A stretch of DNA of 64,000 nt, from NCBI GenBank assembly GCA_016630955.3, contig CM050000.1, positions 496,001 through 560,000 on the forward strand. The letters are read 5' to 3'. The translations under genes and the position numbers were made by a program. The stretch's first letter is position 1. Each line of letters starts with the position of its first letter. Shown here one piece after another: positions 50,656 to 63,085 of this stretch. The notes beneath the pieces are model-generated. The model was given only the letters and a program-made list of their open reading frames with translations, was not told the origin of the DNA and searched no databases. This DNA is from Didymella arachidicola. Taxonomy: Eukaryota > Ascomycota > Dothideomycetes > Pleosporales > Didymellaceae.

Positions 50656-53600
50656 ATGGCTACAATCAAGCCTATTGAGGGGCGCTCAGTCCATCAGATC
50701 CAGTCAGGCCAGGTCATCGTTGACCTGCAGTCAGTCTGCAAAGAGCTTGTCGAGAACAGCATCGATGCCGGCGCCACATCCGTTGGTATGCGCCTGTGCC
50801 ATCACACGGGGATTGACTGGTGACAGAATCACTGACATATGACGCAGAGGTCCGCTTCAAGAACAATGGCCTCGACGCCATCGAGGTGCAAGACAACGGT
50901 GGCGGCATCGCACCGGCCGACTACGATACGATTGCGCTCAAGCATTACACCTCGAAGCTGTCCACTTACGACGACCTCTCCTCCTTGAAGACGTTTGGAT
51001 TTCGCGGCGAGGCGCTGTCGTCGCTATGCGCTCTCTCCAACTTTCACATCATCACAGCCAGATTCAGCGATGGACCGAAGGGTACCAAGCTCGATTTCGA
51101 ACAGTCCGGGAAGCTGAAGGGCACTTCAGTGGTAGCTGCAAAGCAGGGCACAACAGTAACGGTGGAGACACTCTTCTATAACTTGCCCGTACGACGCAAG
51201 GAACTGGAAAAGAACATCAAGCGGGAGTACAATAAAGTCCTGGCTCTTTTGAACGCATACGCGTGCATCAGTGTTGGGGTCAAGTTCTCAGTCACCAACG
51301 TGATGCCCAAGGGAAAGAAGACAATCGCCTTTGCTACGAATGGGAATCCTAGCACAAGGGGCAATATCTCCAATGTATATGGAGCGAAGACCATTGCTGC
51401 CCTGATACCTCTCGATCTCGACTTTGAGATGAATCCCTCCAATCAACCAAGCGCTACACAAAGTGCGAAGAATTGGAACACACAGGAAGATCCGGGTGCC
51501 CGAAAGGTCAGAATCGTTGGACACATCTCGCGTCCAGTTGTTGGCGAGGGACGGCAGACGCCAGATCGGCAGATGTTCTTTGTTAATTCGCGGCCATGCA
51601 ACTTGCCGCAAGTAGCAAAGGCGTTCAACGAAGTCTACAAGTCCTACAATATCACACAATCACCCTTTATCTTCGCCGACATACAGCTAGACACAGAAGC
51701 CTACGACGTCAATGTCAGTCCGGATAAGCGGACAATCATGCTGCACGATCAGAGTGTGCTTCTCGAAAGTATCAAGGGGTCTTTGGCAGAGCTGTTTGCG
51801 GGTCACGATCAAAGTGTTCCACAGGCCCAGCTTCTTGGCAAGCAGCAGACAACTTTCAAGCCACCTTCGATGCAGTCACGTGGAAGCACGCTGTCTATTG
51901 CAGGCGATAATACCAGTACTGCGGATGGCACAGTAGAAGCACCACCCGATACAAGGAAGAGAGTTGCTGTGCCTATGACTGACTTGCCAGACGGTGCTCT
52001 CCCAGGTTTCGTAAAAGCCAGCCTAATCGAGAGTTTTGCGGAGCGGAATGCACAAGATCGCGTGATGAAACGGCTGCCGAGACATCGAAGAAGCAGCTCA
52101 CCGGAGAACAATCTCATTGAGGAGCGCATATTCAAACCGAATGTCAGGCGGCAAAGCGCAGCGATAGAGTCTGTTGACGCCCCGAATGAGCCCCGATTCA
52201 GGTCTCAATCGCCTATCTTCGAGCCTGAGCAGCTAACACTGCCTTCACAAACATTCAATGAACCGCCTTCAAAAGATGTCCAAGATTTCAACGCTCGCAT
52301 AGCGTCCATTCACGCCCGACAAATCGAGCGTGAACGATCACCGAGATCCCCAGGCCTCATTCCAGTAGACGCTGAGAACGTCGAGGAGCCTGTTCCAGCA
52401 GTCAAGCAAACACCTCAGAAAACGTTGTCTCAAAGTAGCATACAAAATGCATTCGACCGCATGCGCCCTATACGAACCCCTGTTCAGCAGGCAACAATTA
52501 CTATTGGCGATGCCACGACAACAACCACTATAGGAAGTGGTAGCCAGTCCAGATCTGCTAAGCGTGCAAGGATTCACACACCAAAATTTTCCTTGACCGG
52601 AACGCCCTTGAATCAGAACCCCAAAGCGTCGTTGTTCTCAAAAGGTCTCCGTGGGTTTGCAGCGCCTGGCACACAAGCAGACGTCAGTGACGAGGAGGAC
52701 GAGGAGGACGAGGGTCAGGACAGCAGCATGACAATATCAGATCGCACACCTTCTCGACATCTTCAGGAAACATCGAGGGCCTTCGAGGGGCCTCGTACTG
52801 ACGAGATTCTGGAGTCTTCGAGTGCTCCGCCGCCTCGTGAACCTGTTGAGGACCCGATCAATGGCGATGCCTCAATGCCTGACGCCGAGGAGGCGGATGG
52901 CTCGGATGGAGAGTACGTCGACAAAGAGACGAAGAAAGCTCGCGAGGATGCAAGAATAGCACATCTCATTGCCGAGGCTGAAGCTGCGGCTGCTTGCCCA
53001 ACGGACGTCAACCTGAAGCGGGCAAACAAGCTGTTCAAAGTGCCACAGAGCAAACATTCGACCTGCCATTTGGAACGTGTCGTGGAGATCAAGGTGGAGT
53101 CGATCGCGCGCCACCTTCACAACATTCAGACAAGTCTAGATGAGGCGGATGCGAAGCTCAGCGCAGGGGCTGTGCTACCCACCAGCACGCAGTTGAATAA
53201 GGAGGATCCAGAGGAACGACTCAGTCTTACAGTGTCAAAGGCAGACTTCAACGAGATGCGTGTCATTGGTCAGTTCAACCTGGGCTTCATCATTGCAGTC
53301 AGGCCTCCTACGACAACGTCACCTACCTCGGATCTGTTCATCATCGACCAGCATGCGTCAGATGAAAAGTACAATTTCGAACGTCTGTCCGCCACTACTG
53401 TGCTTGTCTCTCAGCGACTCGTGCATCCGCATTCTCTCGAATTAACCGCTGTTGAAGAGGAGATTATTCTCGCCAACGAGCAATCGTTGACCGCCAATGG
53501 ATTCGTGGTCGAATTGGATACATCAGATGAGGAGCGCCGCGCCAAGCTCACCAGCTTGCCAATGTCCAAAGAAGTCACCTTCACACCGACGGATCTCGAG

Positions 53601-53945
53601 GAGCTGCTGGCCCTTGTCATGGACAATCCGCCATCCTCTTCGACCTCCACGTCACCATATATCCCCAGGCCTAGCAAAGTGCGGAAGCTACTGGCCAGTC
53701 GCGCATGTAGAAGCTCTGTGATGATTGGCAAGACACTGCAGAATACCCAGATGGAGAACATTGTGAGACATATGGGCAGCATGGACAAGCCGTGGAGCTG
53801 TCCGCATGGACGGCCGACAATGAGGCATTTGTATGGGCTAGAAAAGTGGCAGGGATGGAGTGAAGGAGACGGGGTGGTTGGCGCTGACATGCAGGGTGAG
53901 AAAGCGGATTGGGCAGGCTTCTTGAAGGAGCATAGAGTCCGTTGA
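50656..53945 (+). CDS. pms1: DNA mismatch repair protein PMS1 (MutL homologue)
   Basis: Exons 50656..50785 and 50848..53945 (62-bp intron) give 1,075 residues. The N-terminal GHL ATPase motifs are complete: KELVENSIDAGA (motif I), VQDNGGGI (II), TFGFRGEALSSLCALS (III), and TLFYNLPVRRKE. A long variable linker (about residues 400-790) includes acidic and Ser-rich tracts. The C-terminal dimer/endonuclease domain shows FIIDQHASDEKYNFERL (DQHA metal-binding motif, about residue 876), ASRACRSSVMIGKTL and CPHGRPTMRHLYGLEKW (about 1028), as in PMS1/PMS2 but not MLH1. Role: partner of MLH1 in MutL-alpha, nicking the new strand in mismatch repair. The splice joint TSVEVRFKNNGLD restores the fold. It is longer than yeast Pms1, mainly in the linker. 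Confidence 0.96.
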
Positions 53946-54725
53946 GGGCTGACGGAATCTAAGCCGCATTTTTATCAGAACCTCGATCTAGCCATGACAT
54001 ACAGATTACTGTACATAACTTCGAAACATCTAAATCCTCGTACGAGGGGTGCTCGCTTTGCGCATATAGGTCTGACAGTGCACCAATAGCAATCTGCTCT
54101 GTACGGTCAGCTCCCAGCGAATGCAATGCGCCAAGCTCAGACTGCGTACAAGGTATGATCCTTTGGCGACTCTCCCATTAGTGGAGAAGACGTGACACGC
54201 TGGAGTGACACGATAAACGTGCAATTTACCATCAGTCAGCAAACATGCCTGCAGCCAATCACCAACCGGAGGTGCCTGAAACCGGGTTGAGACATTGCCG
54301 CGATCATCTTCGTTCACGTCAAGATTTTGTTTGAGCCTCACGTTGGAATCAAAATATCTGCTCAACGTCCTCCGCAGCGATATTGCTTGCAAGTCTGTGA
54401 CGCTGCACCGCATCACCGCACTCACACTGCAAGTCTGCAACCGCTGTATGCACGGCCGGTCAACGCCTGTTCCGGGATCCGGGAAGAACAGACTTCGGCG
54501 ACTAAACCACACTGGGCGTAGATTGGCGACAGGGCTGCAAAAACGCCCCTTTGAGCAGTGATGAAGGGACCAGGTCGTGTCGCCAAGGAGGCAATTAAAG
54601 GCTGGAAGGACCCTCGAGTGTGTTGACAGCATCGGTTCTGGTCCTCACGCCTCCGACCACCTCAAGTACTCGTCGCCTCCCTGGACGTGCTGCACAGCGC
54701 ATAACACCGCTCTGCGACAACAAAT
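53946..54725. other. Intergenic, PMS1 3' flank and ERG5 promoter
   Basis: A 200-codon minus-strand frame (54030-54632) has no domain and no codon pattern I trust. No RNA gene is seen. Confidence 0.45.
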
Positions 54726-56502
54726 ATGGCGCTCAACGCGAGTTTCGTCTCGCCCACGGCCGACGCAAAGGTCGCCCATATGATCACCCAGTTCGACACC
54801 GCCGGCTTGCTCTCGGCAGTCTTCAATGGCTTCACGTTCTGGAAGGCGGTGCTTGCGCTGCTGGTTGGCGCCGTCATCTACGACCAGTGTAAGTGTAGGC
54901 GCAACGCGACGCAGAACAATTCGCTGACGGCGGCGCAGTCATGTACATCTGGCAGAAGGGCTCCATCGTTGGCCCTGCCATGAAGACGCCGTTCATGGGA
55001 CCTTTCCTCGACTCAGTCAACCCCAGCTTCACAAAGTACCACGCAAAATGGTCGTCCGGCGCGCTCAGCTGTGTCTCCGTCTTCCACAAGTACGCCTCAT
55101 CCCGCGATGCGCCGCCACACGGTGGTCGTGTGCTCTCTTTACGCGCTTGCTGACAACAACTCCTCAGGTTCGTTGTCATCGCCTCGACCCGTGACATGGC
55201 TCGCAAGATCTTCAACTCGCCCAGCTTCGTCAAGCCCTGCGTCGTCGATGCCGCCTACAAGCTCCTCCGCCCCGAGAACTGGGTCTTCCTCGACGGCAAG
55301 GCTCACGTCGACTACCGCAAGGGTCTCAACGGCCTGTTCACCCGCCAGGCGCTCGAGCAGTACCTGCCCGGCCAGGAGGAGATCTACAACGAGTACTACA
55401 AGCGCTTCGTCGAGCTCTCCCAGGTCAAGAACAAGGGCGAGCACATTCCTTTCATGCAGGAGTTCCGTCTCTTGATCACTGCGATCAGCTGCAGGACCTT
55501 CGTTGGGCACTACTGCTCCGAGGAGGCTGTCAAGAAGATCGCCGACGACTACTACCTCATCACTGCCGCGCTTGAGCTTGTGAACTTCCCCATCATTCTG
55601 CCCTTCACTAAGAGCTGGTACGGCAAGAAGTGCGCTGACATGGTCCTGGACGAGTTCTCGAAGTGTGCCGCCAAGGCCAAGGTCCGCATGCTGGCTGGCG
55701 GCAAGAAGGAGTGCATTCTCGACTTCTGGGTCGCTCACATGATTGAGTCCGAGAACTACCGCAAGGCAGTCGAGAAGGGCGAGAACACCGAGAAGCCTGC
55801 CATGGTCATCCGCTGGTTCAGCGATCTCGAGATCTCCATGACGATCTTCACCTTCCTCTTCGCCTCTCAGGATGCTACCTCATCCGCCGCTACATGGCTC
55901 TTCCAGATCATGGCCGATCGTCCGGAATACCTGGAGAAGGTTCGCCAGGAAAACATCGAGGCCCGCAACGGTGACATCCACGCCCCGATCTCGCTCGACA
56001 ACCTCGAGAAGCTGCCCTGGACTCGTGCGGTGGTCAAGGAGACTCTCCGTTACCGCCCTCCTGTGATCATGGTCCCCTACCTCGCGAAGAAAGACTTCCC
56101 CGTCACTCCCGAGTACACCGTCCCCAAGGGCTCCATGGTTATCCCCACCACCTACATGGCCCTGCACGACGCTGAGGCCTACCCCAACCCCGACTCGTAC
56201 GAGCCTGAGCGGTGGATCACCGGTGACGCGGATCAGCAGACCAAGAACTGGCTCGTGTTCGGTACCGGGCCACACTACTGCCTGGGTCAGACATACGCAC
56301 AGGCTAACTTGATGCTCATGATTGGCAAGGCCAGTATGATGCTCGACTGGGACCACAAGGTCACCGATCTGAGTGAGGAGATCAAGGTGTTCGCCACCAT
56401 CTTTCCTATGGTAAGACAACATTTCGACATACACAGATGCAACATACTAACGCGTGTCAGGACGATTGCCTTCTCACATTCAAGAAGCGAACAGCAGCAT
56501 AG
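54726..56502 (+). CDS. erg5: Sterol C-22 desaturase, cytochrome P450 CYP61
   Basis: Exons 54726..54888, 54939..55089, 55168..56410 and 56461..56502 give 532 residues. The N-terminal membrane anchor is WKAVLALLVGAVIYDQFMY (about residues 39-57). CYP61-type stretches: KYHAKWSSGALSCVSVFHK, ASTRDMARKIFNSP and DGKAHVDYRKGLNGLFTRQA. P450 motifs: I-helix FASQDATSSAATWLFQ, ExxR in KETLRYRPP, EPERWI, and the heme loop FGTGPHYCLGQ with its Cys ligand (about residue 476). The last exon (DDCLLTFKKRTAA) restores the family C-terminus. Role: introduces the C22-C23 double bond late in ergosterol synthesis, in the ER. I prefer this to CYP51, whose heme loop differs. Confidence 0.93.
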
Positions 56503-57165
56503 ACACCACGTCTGGTCGTGATGCGCAACTTTAGCGATTCTCTGCATTTGCATTCGGCGCAACTTCTTGGTTCATTCTGGCTGAACGTATGTCTCTTTGT
56601 TCAAGCCTCTTTAGATGTAATGATTGTACATCCTGCCAACTTTTAGAGAATTGCAGGGGATTTTGGGACGATATAGGGTTTATGGTACGGGGCTACGAAT
56701 ATGCGTACTGCACGCAGGGATGGTAGAGGTCAGGGGACGAGTTAGTAATGGCAGGAGTGATAGATGATGTGAAGCAAAAGTTTTAACGTGCATATAAGCT
56801 ATCCACGGTCTTACTATGTGGCTTGCTAATCATGTTCCACTGGCTGACTCCAGGCGCTCTCATGTGCAAGTGAACATCATCATGCCAAGCACGGAGCTTC
56901 GAGCTATGACGGAAACTTTGGACGCGCCTCCCCGTTGCTGCACTTCGATTCCACACCACTCCACTCCAGATACTGCATTTCTACCGCGCAGGATTCACAC
57001 GCATCACTCCTCCGACTGTATTGATACAGTCCTCCGGCCATAGGAGGCTCATCGAAGAAACGACTTCCCCACCTGGGACCCTACTCGTAGCGCCCGCCGA
57101 ACATACGCAGGAGGGACTACAATACACAATCCTCGTCCCCGCCCTCGCTCACCTCCGACTCGAGT
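56503..57165. other. Intergenic, ERG5 3' flank and CTK2 promoter
   Basis: AT-rich 3' flank up to about 56800, then C-rich leader-like sequence before 57166. No supported gene. Confidence 0.45.
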
Positions 57166-58434
57166 ATGGCGCCATCTGCCACCCCTTCAGAGCAAGGCTC
57201 TGCGCGAATCGGCCCCCATCCTTCATACATCGAGATTGCGAAGCCGTACATCCTCCAGTCGCGCATTCAATCATGCCTGTCGTCTATCCAGATGTCTGAT
57301 GCCAAAGAGGACACTGTACGACTGCAAGGCGTTTCCTGGATCGACGCAGTACGACGCGCACTCTCGCTGCCAATCCGCACCTTCAACACCGCGGTCATCT
57401 ACTACCACAAGTTCCGCCTACTGCACGCCGACAACGAGTACAACTGGACCGACGCAAGCGCCGCCGCGCTCTTCACAGCATGCAAGATTGAAGACACGCT
57501 CAAGAAGAGCCGTGAAATCTTATGCGCCAGCTGGAACTTGAAGGTTGGGCCTGGGGAAGCGCTCAGCAGCGACGACCCCAGATTCGATATCCATTCGAAG
57601 CAGATCATTGGTCTGGAAAGACTCATGTTGGAGAGCGCCGGCTTCGATTTCAGGAATCGGTACCCGCAAAAGCTCATGGTCAAGCTTGCGAGGGCGTTGA
57701 AGTTCGATCAGAACAACGAAGGCAAGACTGCATGGAACTTGAGCGCGGATCTGTACAGGACGTTTGCGCCGCTCAAGCAAAACACGCCGACGCTGGCCAT
57801 TGCGTGCGTGGAGCTCGCGGCGCGCCTGCATGGGAGGAATGCCGAGGCGCTGGTAGACAGAGGTGTGTGCAGGTACGCGAAGTGGGGGACGAGTCGCGGG
57901 GAGGTCATGGGTAAGTCTCAGCCACCATTGCTCTATGTGTTATTAGCATGCTAATCTGCCACAGAAAGCCTTCTTGATCTCCTCGACCTCTACACGCACA
58001 ACCGCTCCGCTACCTCAGTTGGCCCTCTCTACCCCCTCGAGACCTTCATCGACATCCGCATAACCCTTAACACAGAAGCATCGAAGCTTTCTCTGCCGCG
58101 CTTCACCCCTTATGCCTCCGAGACACGATCCACGACTATTTCGCCCGCCACACCTGCAGCCGTGAACGGCCTGAAAACACGCAACGGCGTAGATACAGCG
58201 AGTCCAAACACACCTGCTACACCAGGCACCATCTCTCCCAGCCAACCAGATGCCAGCGCTATTGGTGTCAGGGGACAGAATGGCACCGTCAGATTCATGC
58301 TGGATGCGGCGCGTGCTCGAGACGAGTGGGCAGAGGTCGAGAAGTACTACAAAGTTGAAGAAGAAGAGTACGAGGTGGAAGTCCCCAACGACAAGGCCGA
58401 AGACCTGGACAGAGATAGGAGGAGGGTGCGTTGA
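57166..58434 (+). CDS. ctk2: CTDK-I cyclin subunit CTK2
   Basis: Exons 57166..57910 and 57965..58434 (54-bp intron) give 404 residues. The cyclin box is clear: PSYIEIAKPYILQSRIQSCL, then VSWIDAVRRALSLPIRTFNT and FTACKIEDTLKKSREILCA. It matches the beta (cyclin) subunit of the kinase that phosphorylates the RNA polymerase II C-terminal domain. The tail is Pro/Thr rich, then acidic (YYKVEEEEYEVEV). The stop at 58432-58434 may not be the real end: a GTGCGT donor at 58426 and a CTACAG acceptor at 58528 would splice in phase to an open exon 58529..59005, giving about 560 residues. The two models differ only at the C-terminus. Confidence 0.88.
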
Positions 58435-58528
58435 GCATGCGCTGGATTTAGCGCTGAACTTCATTGACTTTGATACTGCGTCATGAGGTTGTTGCACTGA
58501 TCTTGCAGGAACTAAGTGTCCACTACAG

Positions 58529-59005
58529 GATAAGATTACGAACGGCAGACAGGGCTATTGGCAGAGGTTGAGGAAACGCAAGCGTGCTCGTGCAGTGTCA
58601 AGCAGCAACACTGACGATGATAGCAATCTACCCACAGAGGAACTGCAAAACAAATCTTCAGTCAGCGCGACGCCACTCGCTTTTCCAGGACGATATGCGA
58701 GCGAAGGCAATATGTTAAGCCCACACCAAATACGTCCAGGTCGTCACGAGCTTGTATGGTCTACTGCTTCCCCTACAGCATTTAAGGCGAAGACTACGAC
58801 CGTACGAGATCCCAGCCTCAGCAGCGGTGACCTGGGAGCACATCAAGTCCACGCCCAGCGTCGCAACCTGATAGCTTTTGTCGAGTCTCCAAAGCATAAT
58901 GGGAGGGCGAGACGACAAGCAAAAGTCAGGCAGAAGACGGCAGACGCAAAGGAAGGTGTGCAGCGAGACGATCCGGACTACACTTTGGGCGGTCATTTAG
59001 CCTGA
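58529..59005 (+). CDS. Possible alternative last exon of CTK2
   Basis: Open frame of 158 codons after the acceptor CCACTACAG, with a CTAAG branch-like site 12 bp before it. It reads DKITNGRQGYWQRLRKRKRA, then a Ser/Asp/Thr/Glu-rich segment, and ends VQRDDPDYTLGGHLA. Its own frame has no good early ATG, which supports an exon rather than a separate gene. Whether it is used cannot be decided without transcripts. Confidence 0.4.
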   Translation, partial: DKITNGRQGYWQRLRKRKRARAVSSSNTDDDSNLPTEELQNKSSVSATPLAFPGRYASEGNMLSPHQIRPGRHELVWSTASPTAFKAKTTTVRDPSLSSGDLGAHQVHAQRRNLIAFVESPKHNGRARRQAKVRQKTADAKEGVQRDDPDYTLGGHLA

Positions 59006-59357
59006 TTGGGCACCTTGCCCTTCGATTGTCAGTTCTGTGTTGTAAGCTTCGAAAGATCTTCTAGCGCAGCAGCACAGCAGTGCCATAGTCTTGTTGCTTG
59101 GCGGCATATGCCGATGTCAGGCATTCAACACGATCTGCCGCCTGCTTGGTCTCAATATTATCTGCAGACGAGGCCGCAAAGGAATAATGTTGAGAGACAC
59201 AAAAATGGTCGCCGCTCACCAGTGTACATGAGAAGGTCATGCTGTGAGATAGTGGGCAGGGCGCTTGGATAGCCAGGATGGAGTCGAGCGCCTCATAACA
59301 ATTCACTCAAGAAACGCCGTACGGTTAACTCTTCTTTGCGCAACCTTTCGGGCGCCA
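59006..59357. other. Short intergenic region, convergent ends
   Basis: 3' flanks of CTK2 and VPS52. Nothing further is seen. Confidence 0.45.
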
Positions 59358-61443
59358 CTACTTATCGTGCGCGTCTCGCAACCTCTCGAAATGCGCCCTC
59401 GTCTCCTCTCCTAACCTGCCCTCTACATCTGCCAATATCGTACACACCAGACTGTAATTGTTACACAAAAACCTCTCCTTCTTCCTCGCGTCGCTGACAG
59501 CTTTGCTGAACTTGTTGAGATACGCCTCATATTCACTCCTCAGCCTACTCACGGACACACTGACGGGCTCGTCATCACCCGCCTCCGATGACAGTGCAAG
59601 TATGCCGTGCAGCAGGTTGGCGAACCGCTGCGTAAGCGGAGTAGGTGCGGCAGTGTTTGTGTTTGCCGAGTTCCCACCAAGCAGTGCTGCGCCCGTGCTC
59701 GGTCGGTTCGGCAAGGAGGCGGTCAGCTTCTGCAACGAGGTGCAGTGCAGGTCGAGAATCTGCTGGAACCGTGGCCACAGAAGCATGTTGGTAGCGTTGA
59801 TGTAGCTGTCCAGCGAGGGGATTTTCCGCCTCTGAAGCTCGAATGCAAAGTGCTGGTTCAGACGCACGCAAAGGAGTATGCCCAACGTGTCTGTCGTGGT
59901 CTCGACAAGCTGTTTTGTTAGTGTCTGGCTCATTGCCAGCGTAGGCTCGAAGATCGCTGTGAAAGTTCTCGAAATTCTGTGGAAATTCTGTGACGATGCG
60001 AAGTAGGTCGAGAGGAAGGTGTACTCGAAAGATGCGTTGTCAACCAGAGCAAGGTTGAAACTCCGGAAGGGGACTTCCAGGTAGTGCGATGACTTTTCTT
60101 CTTCTGCAACATGGGAAGTGAGAGCGTTGGTGGACGAGCTTTTGAGTGCATCTCTACGCCGCCCGAGCGAGAAAGCATCGTAAGCGGCTGGTGCGTTACG
60201 TGACTGCCCGAGCAAAGTGCCTCCGCGCCTCGCGTTGGGATCTTCGCCTAGGACATCGTACTTGTCTAGAGCATGGATCTTGAGCTTCTCCAAGGATGTG
60301 CGGTATCGCGTGAAGTGGTTGAGATAGTACCAGCGCATTGTGTAGATGTATGCCTGGCTGATTTGCTGGGCCAGTTCCAACTGGTGTCTTGCCAGGAATG
60401 CGTACAGATCCTTGTACTTGAGGAAGGCCTGCTGTTGTATGATCTGCGCGTTAATCGATGGTGAGCGAATAGCCTTGATTTGCGCAACAATGTAGTCTCG
60501 TATGCGCTCTACGGCGCGGTTTGTCAGGTTGTCGAGCAGTGGTTTGATATCAGACAATGCACCCAAATCTGGTTGCTCCTTGACCTTTGCGTTGATGATC
60601 TTTGACCTTTTCTCAATCTCCCCGAGCGCGCGTACAAAGCCTTCGTCAACGGGGCCTTCTGCGATCTTGCGCACAACTGCTGGCGATATGCTGATATCTT
60701 CGATAGCAGGGCCCAGCAGCTTCTCCACAGTCTTGCGATTCTCGAGTTTAGTGTTCAGGGCGATCGAGCGGTTCTGCAGAGACTCTATCTCAGCAGAGAC
60801 AGCCTCCAGATCTGCCTGGAAGTTTGTAAGGTAAGTTTCCACCGACTTCAACACTTCGTCACATGCTATGATTGACTGGTGCAGGTCTTCGAATTTGTCT
60901 TTCTCCTTGTCGTCTGCAGGCACAATGAGCGCAGGACAAAGGAACTGAAGACAAACACGTACATTCTTCGACCGATTGTGCGCTATATGTATGTACAGAC
61001 GTGTTCTGCCGCTGCTCAGGAACATCTGCCTCAGCAAAGTCCTGCAGGCTGAGCCCTCCAAAGTCGATATCCGCATCCACCTCTTCTGGCTTCTGTGGCG
61101 CAGCTTGACCGTTGCTGCTCGAGCTGAGTGGCTTCCTCGGTGGCCCTCCCATTATGTTCGCCAGCACGTGCACTGGATCTGGGACATTAGGAGGGATGCC
61201 CCCAGTCACACGGCGACGCAGAGGTGCGCCATTGGGCCCGCGAGCCGTTGAAGGCAAGCTCACATTCGAAGCTCCGGGCGATACCAGCGATAACGACGAC
61301 GTTCGAGGCTGCAGGCCAGGTCTCATGGGCAGCGGGCCCGGCCCTGGATAACCCCTTCGAGGAGCTGGCGAATATGACTCACGGCGTGGAGGAGGCGTGC
61401 CAGCAGGCGTCGAATATTGCGAGAGTCGGTCTAGCCCCCACAT
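59358..61443 (-). CDS. vps52: GARP complex subunit VPS52
   Basis: Exons 61443..60963 and 60913..59358 (49-bp intron) give 678 residues. The first ~150 residues are Pro/Ser/Arg rich and disordered (PAGTPPPRRESYSPAPRRGY). The conserved core begins across the splice site: EEYDKEKDKFEDLHQSIIAC, VETYLTNFQADLEAVSAEIE, LQNRSIALNTKLENRKTVEK, and RSPSINAQIIQQQAFLKYKD, then YTMRWYYLNHFTRYR. This is the Vps52/Sac2 family rather than COG3. Role: tethers endosome-derived vesicles at the trans-Golgi with Vps51, Vps53 and Vps54. The start ATG (MWGLDRLSQYSTP) is 280 bp from the eIF5A start on the other strand, so the two genes share a divergent promoter. Confidence 0.92.
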
Positions 61444-61722
61444 AATGATTGACCTTTCTTCAAGGGCACATCGTGGTTGATGCAACCAAAGGATGCTGGA
61501 AACTGACGCGTTGCTTGCCGGCATCAATAAAATCCGCTCCGGGTGGAGCGGGCCTCCAAGGCACGGGCCTTCCGAGTCAAGAGGGGCAAAGGCTTGAAAT
61601 CGAAAAAGGCCCTCGCCTGCTTCGAAGTCTTCTTCTTAAGTCTTCCAACCACCCCGCCCCCAGACACCCGACAGATCAACAGCTTCTCCCTCACCCGTCG
61701 CAAACTACTCTCATTCATCACC

Positions 61723-62433
61723 ATGGCCGACGACGCGCAGGTACGTTCTTCACGGCGCTTGCATGCGGCCTTACCCCACTTTTTCGGCTCGCCGCTGTCG
61801 TCTGCGCACGCTTCACGATGCCCACAATGCGCTCTCCCGACACAACGCTGACTTCAATGTGTAGCATGAGCACACCTTCGAGAGCGCCGATGCCGGTGCC
61901 TCCACCACCTACCCCATGCAGTGCTCTGCTTTGAGGAAGAACGGTTTCGTCTGCATCAAGAACCGCCCTTGCAAGATCGTCGAAATGACCACCTCCAAGA
62001 CCGGCAAGCACGGTCACGCCAAGGTCCACTTGGTCGCCATCGACATCTTCACCTCCAAGAAGCTTGAAGAGCTCTGCCCCTCCACCCACAACATGGACGT
62101 CCCCAACGTCCGCCGCCAGGAGTACCTCCTCGTAAGTGCTGGACTGGCTTTTGTGGGAGAACGCCAAGGCTTACGAATATTCACAGGTCGATGTTTCTGA
62201 GGATGGTTTCCTTTCCCTCATGTCCGATGACGGCTCCACCAAGGACGACGTCAAGGTTCCCGATGGTGAGGTTGGTGACAAGATCAACAAGCTCTTCACC
62301 GAGGAGGGCAAGGACACCAGTACGTCAAAATTAATCTGACATCTCGAATCTTCACTGACTATAATCAGGCGTCATTGTTCTCACCGCCATGGGCGAGGAG
62401 GCCGCTATTGACGCCAAGGAGGCTCCCAAATAA
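61723..62433 (+). CDS. eIF5A: Translation factor eIF5A
   Basis: Exons 61723..61740 (18 nt), 61865..62131, 62187..62319 and 62369..62433 give 160 residues. The hypusine loop TSKTGKHGHAKVHLVAIDIF is intact; Lys-54 in GKHGH is the residue converted to hypusine. FESADAGASTTYPMQCSALR opens the SH3-like N domain, and VDVSEDGFLSLMSDDG starts the OB-fold. Role: promotes peptide-bond formation at poorly reactive residues such as polyproline, and termination, on cytosolic ribosomes. The 18-nt first coding exon (MADDAQ) followed by a 124-nt intron is a common fungal layout. Confidence 0.97.
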
Positions 62434-63085
62434 ATGAGCGTTGGATACATCGACTGTCAGCAGAGGGCAAGTCGCGGAGTTTTGACGGGCTCCGACCGGA
62501 AATCAGATTGCTCGAGACTTATCCGGTCTCGAGCTAAACTGCAGCTTCTGCGGTTACTTTGGATTCCTCAGTGCGATTTCCTGCGCTGATGGTTCCCAAT
62601 GCTTGTGGTTCTTCGGACGGATTTTAGGGATTTGCATTGCCATGTGTGGGAAACTATTTACGAATCTGTTTCCCTTTCTAGATATATCCCTTACGACAAA
62701 CGAAATAAAAGGTGATGATGTTACGGCAAACGCCTGCTTTTCAATTGGCGAACTTGGTGAATGTGTGCCAATTTGTCGCGCTAGTGAGCGAACATCAACC
62801 TCGATATTCACCAAACATGCAAATGCGGTCGTGACCACTTCCACTGCCTTCCAAATTCCCGAGTAGAAAACGACAGATTGCACGACCCTCCAAAACTGAC
62901 TTGCTTTCGACATAATAGGACCGTAAGAAGATTGCGCTGCAGCCTGCGCCGAAGCATCGTAGCGCCTGCTGTCATTGGCTGAAAGTGTATGGATCCTTTT
63001 ACCATTCTTTACGCTCGACTTCAACGAGCGCATACCTCACAGAGCAGCGGTTCGTATCGAACGATTGACTGCACAGTTCTGACTC
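62434..63085. other. Intergenic, eIF5A 3' flank and RRN7 promoter
   Basis: A 159-codon minus-strand frame (62554-63033) shows no domain. No RNA gene is seen. Confidence 0.45.

Noticed and set aside
54726..56502. CYP51 (sterol 14-alpha demethylase)
   Set aside because: The heme loop FGTGPHYCLGQ and the stretch KYHAKWSSGALSCVSVFHK fit CYP61/ERG5, not CYP51.
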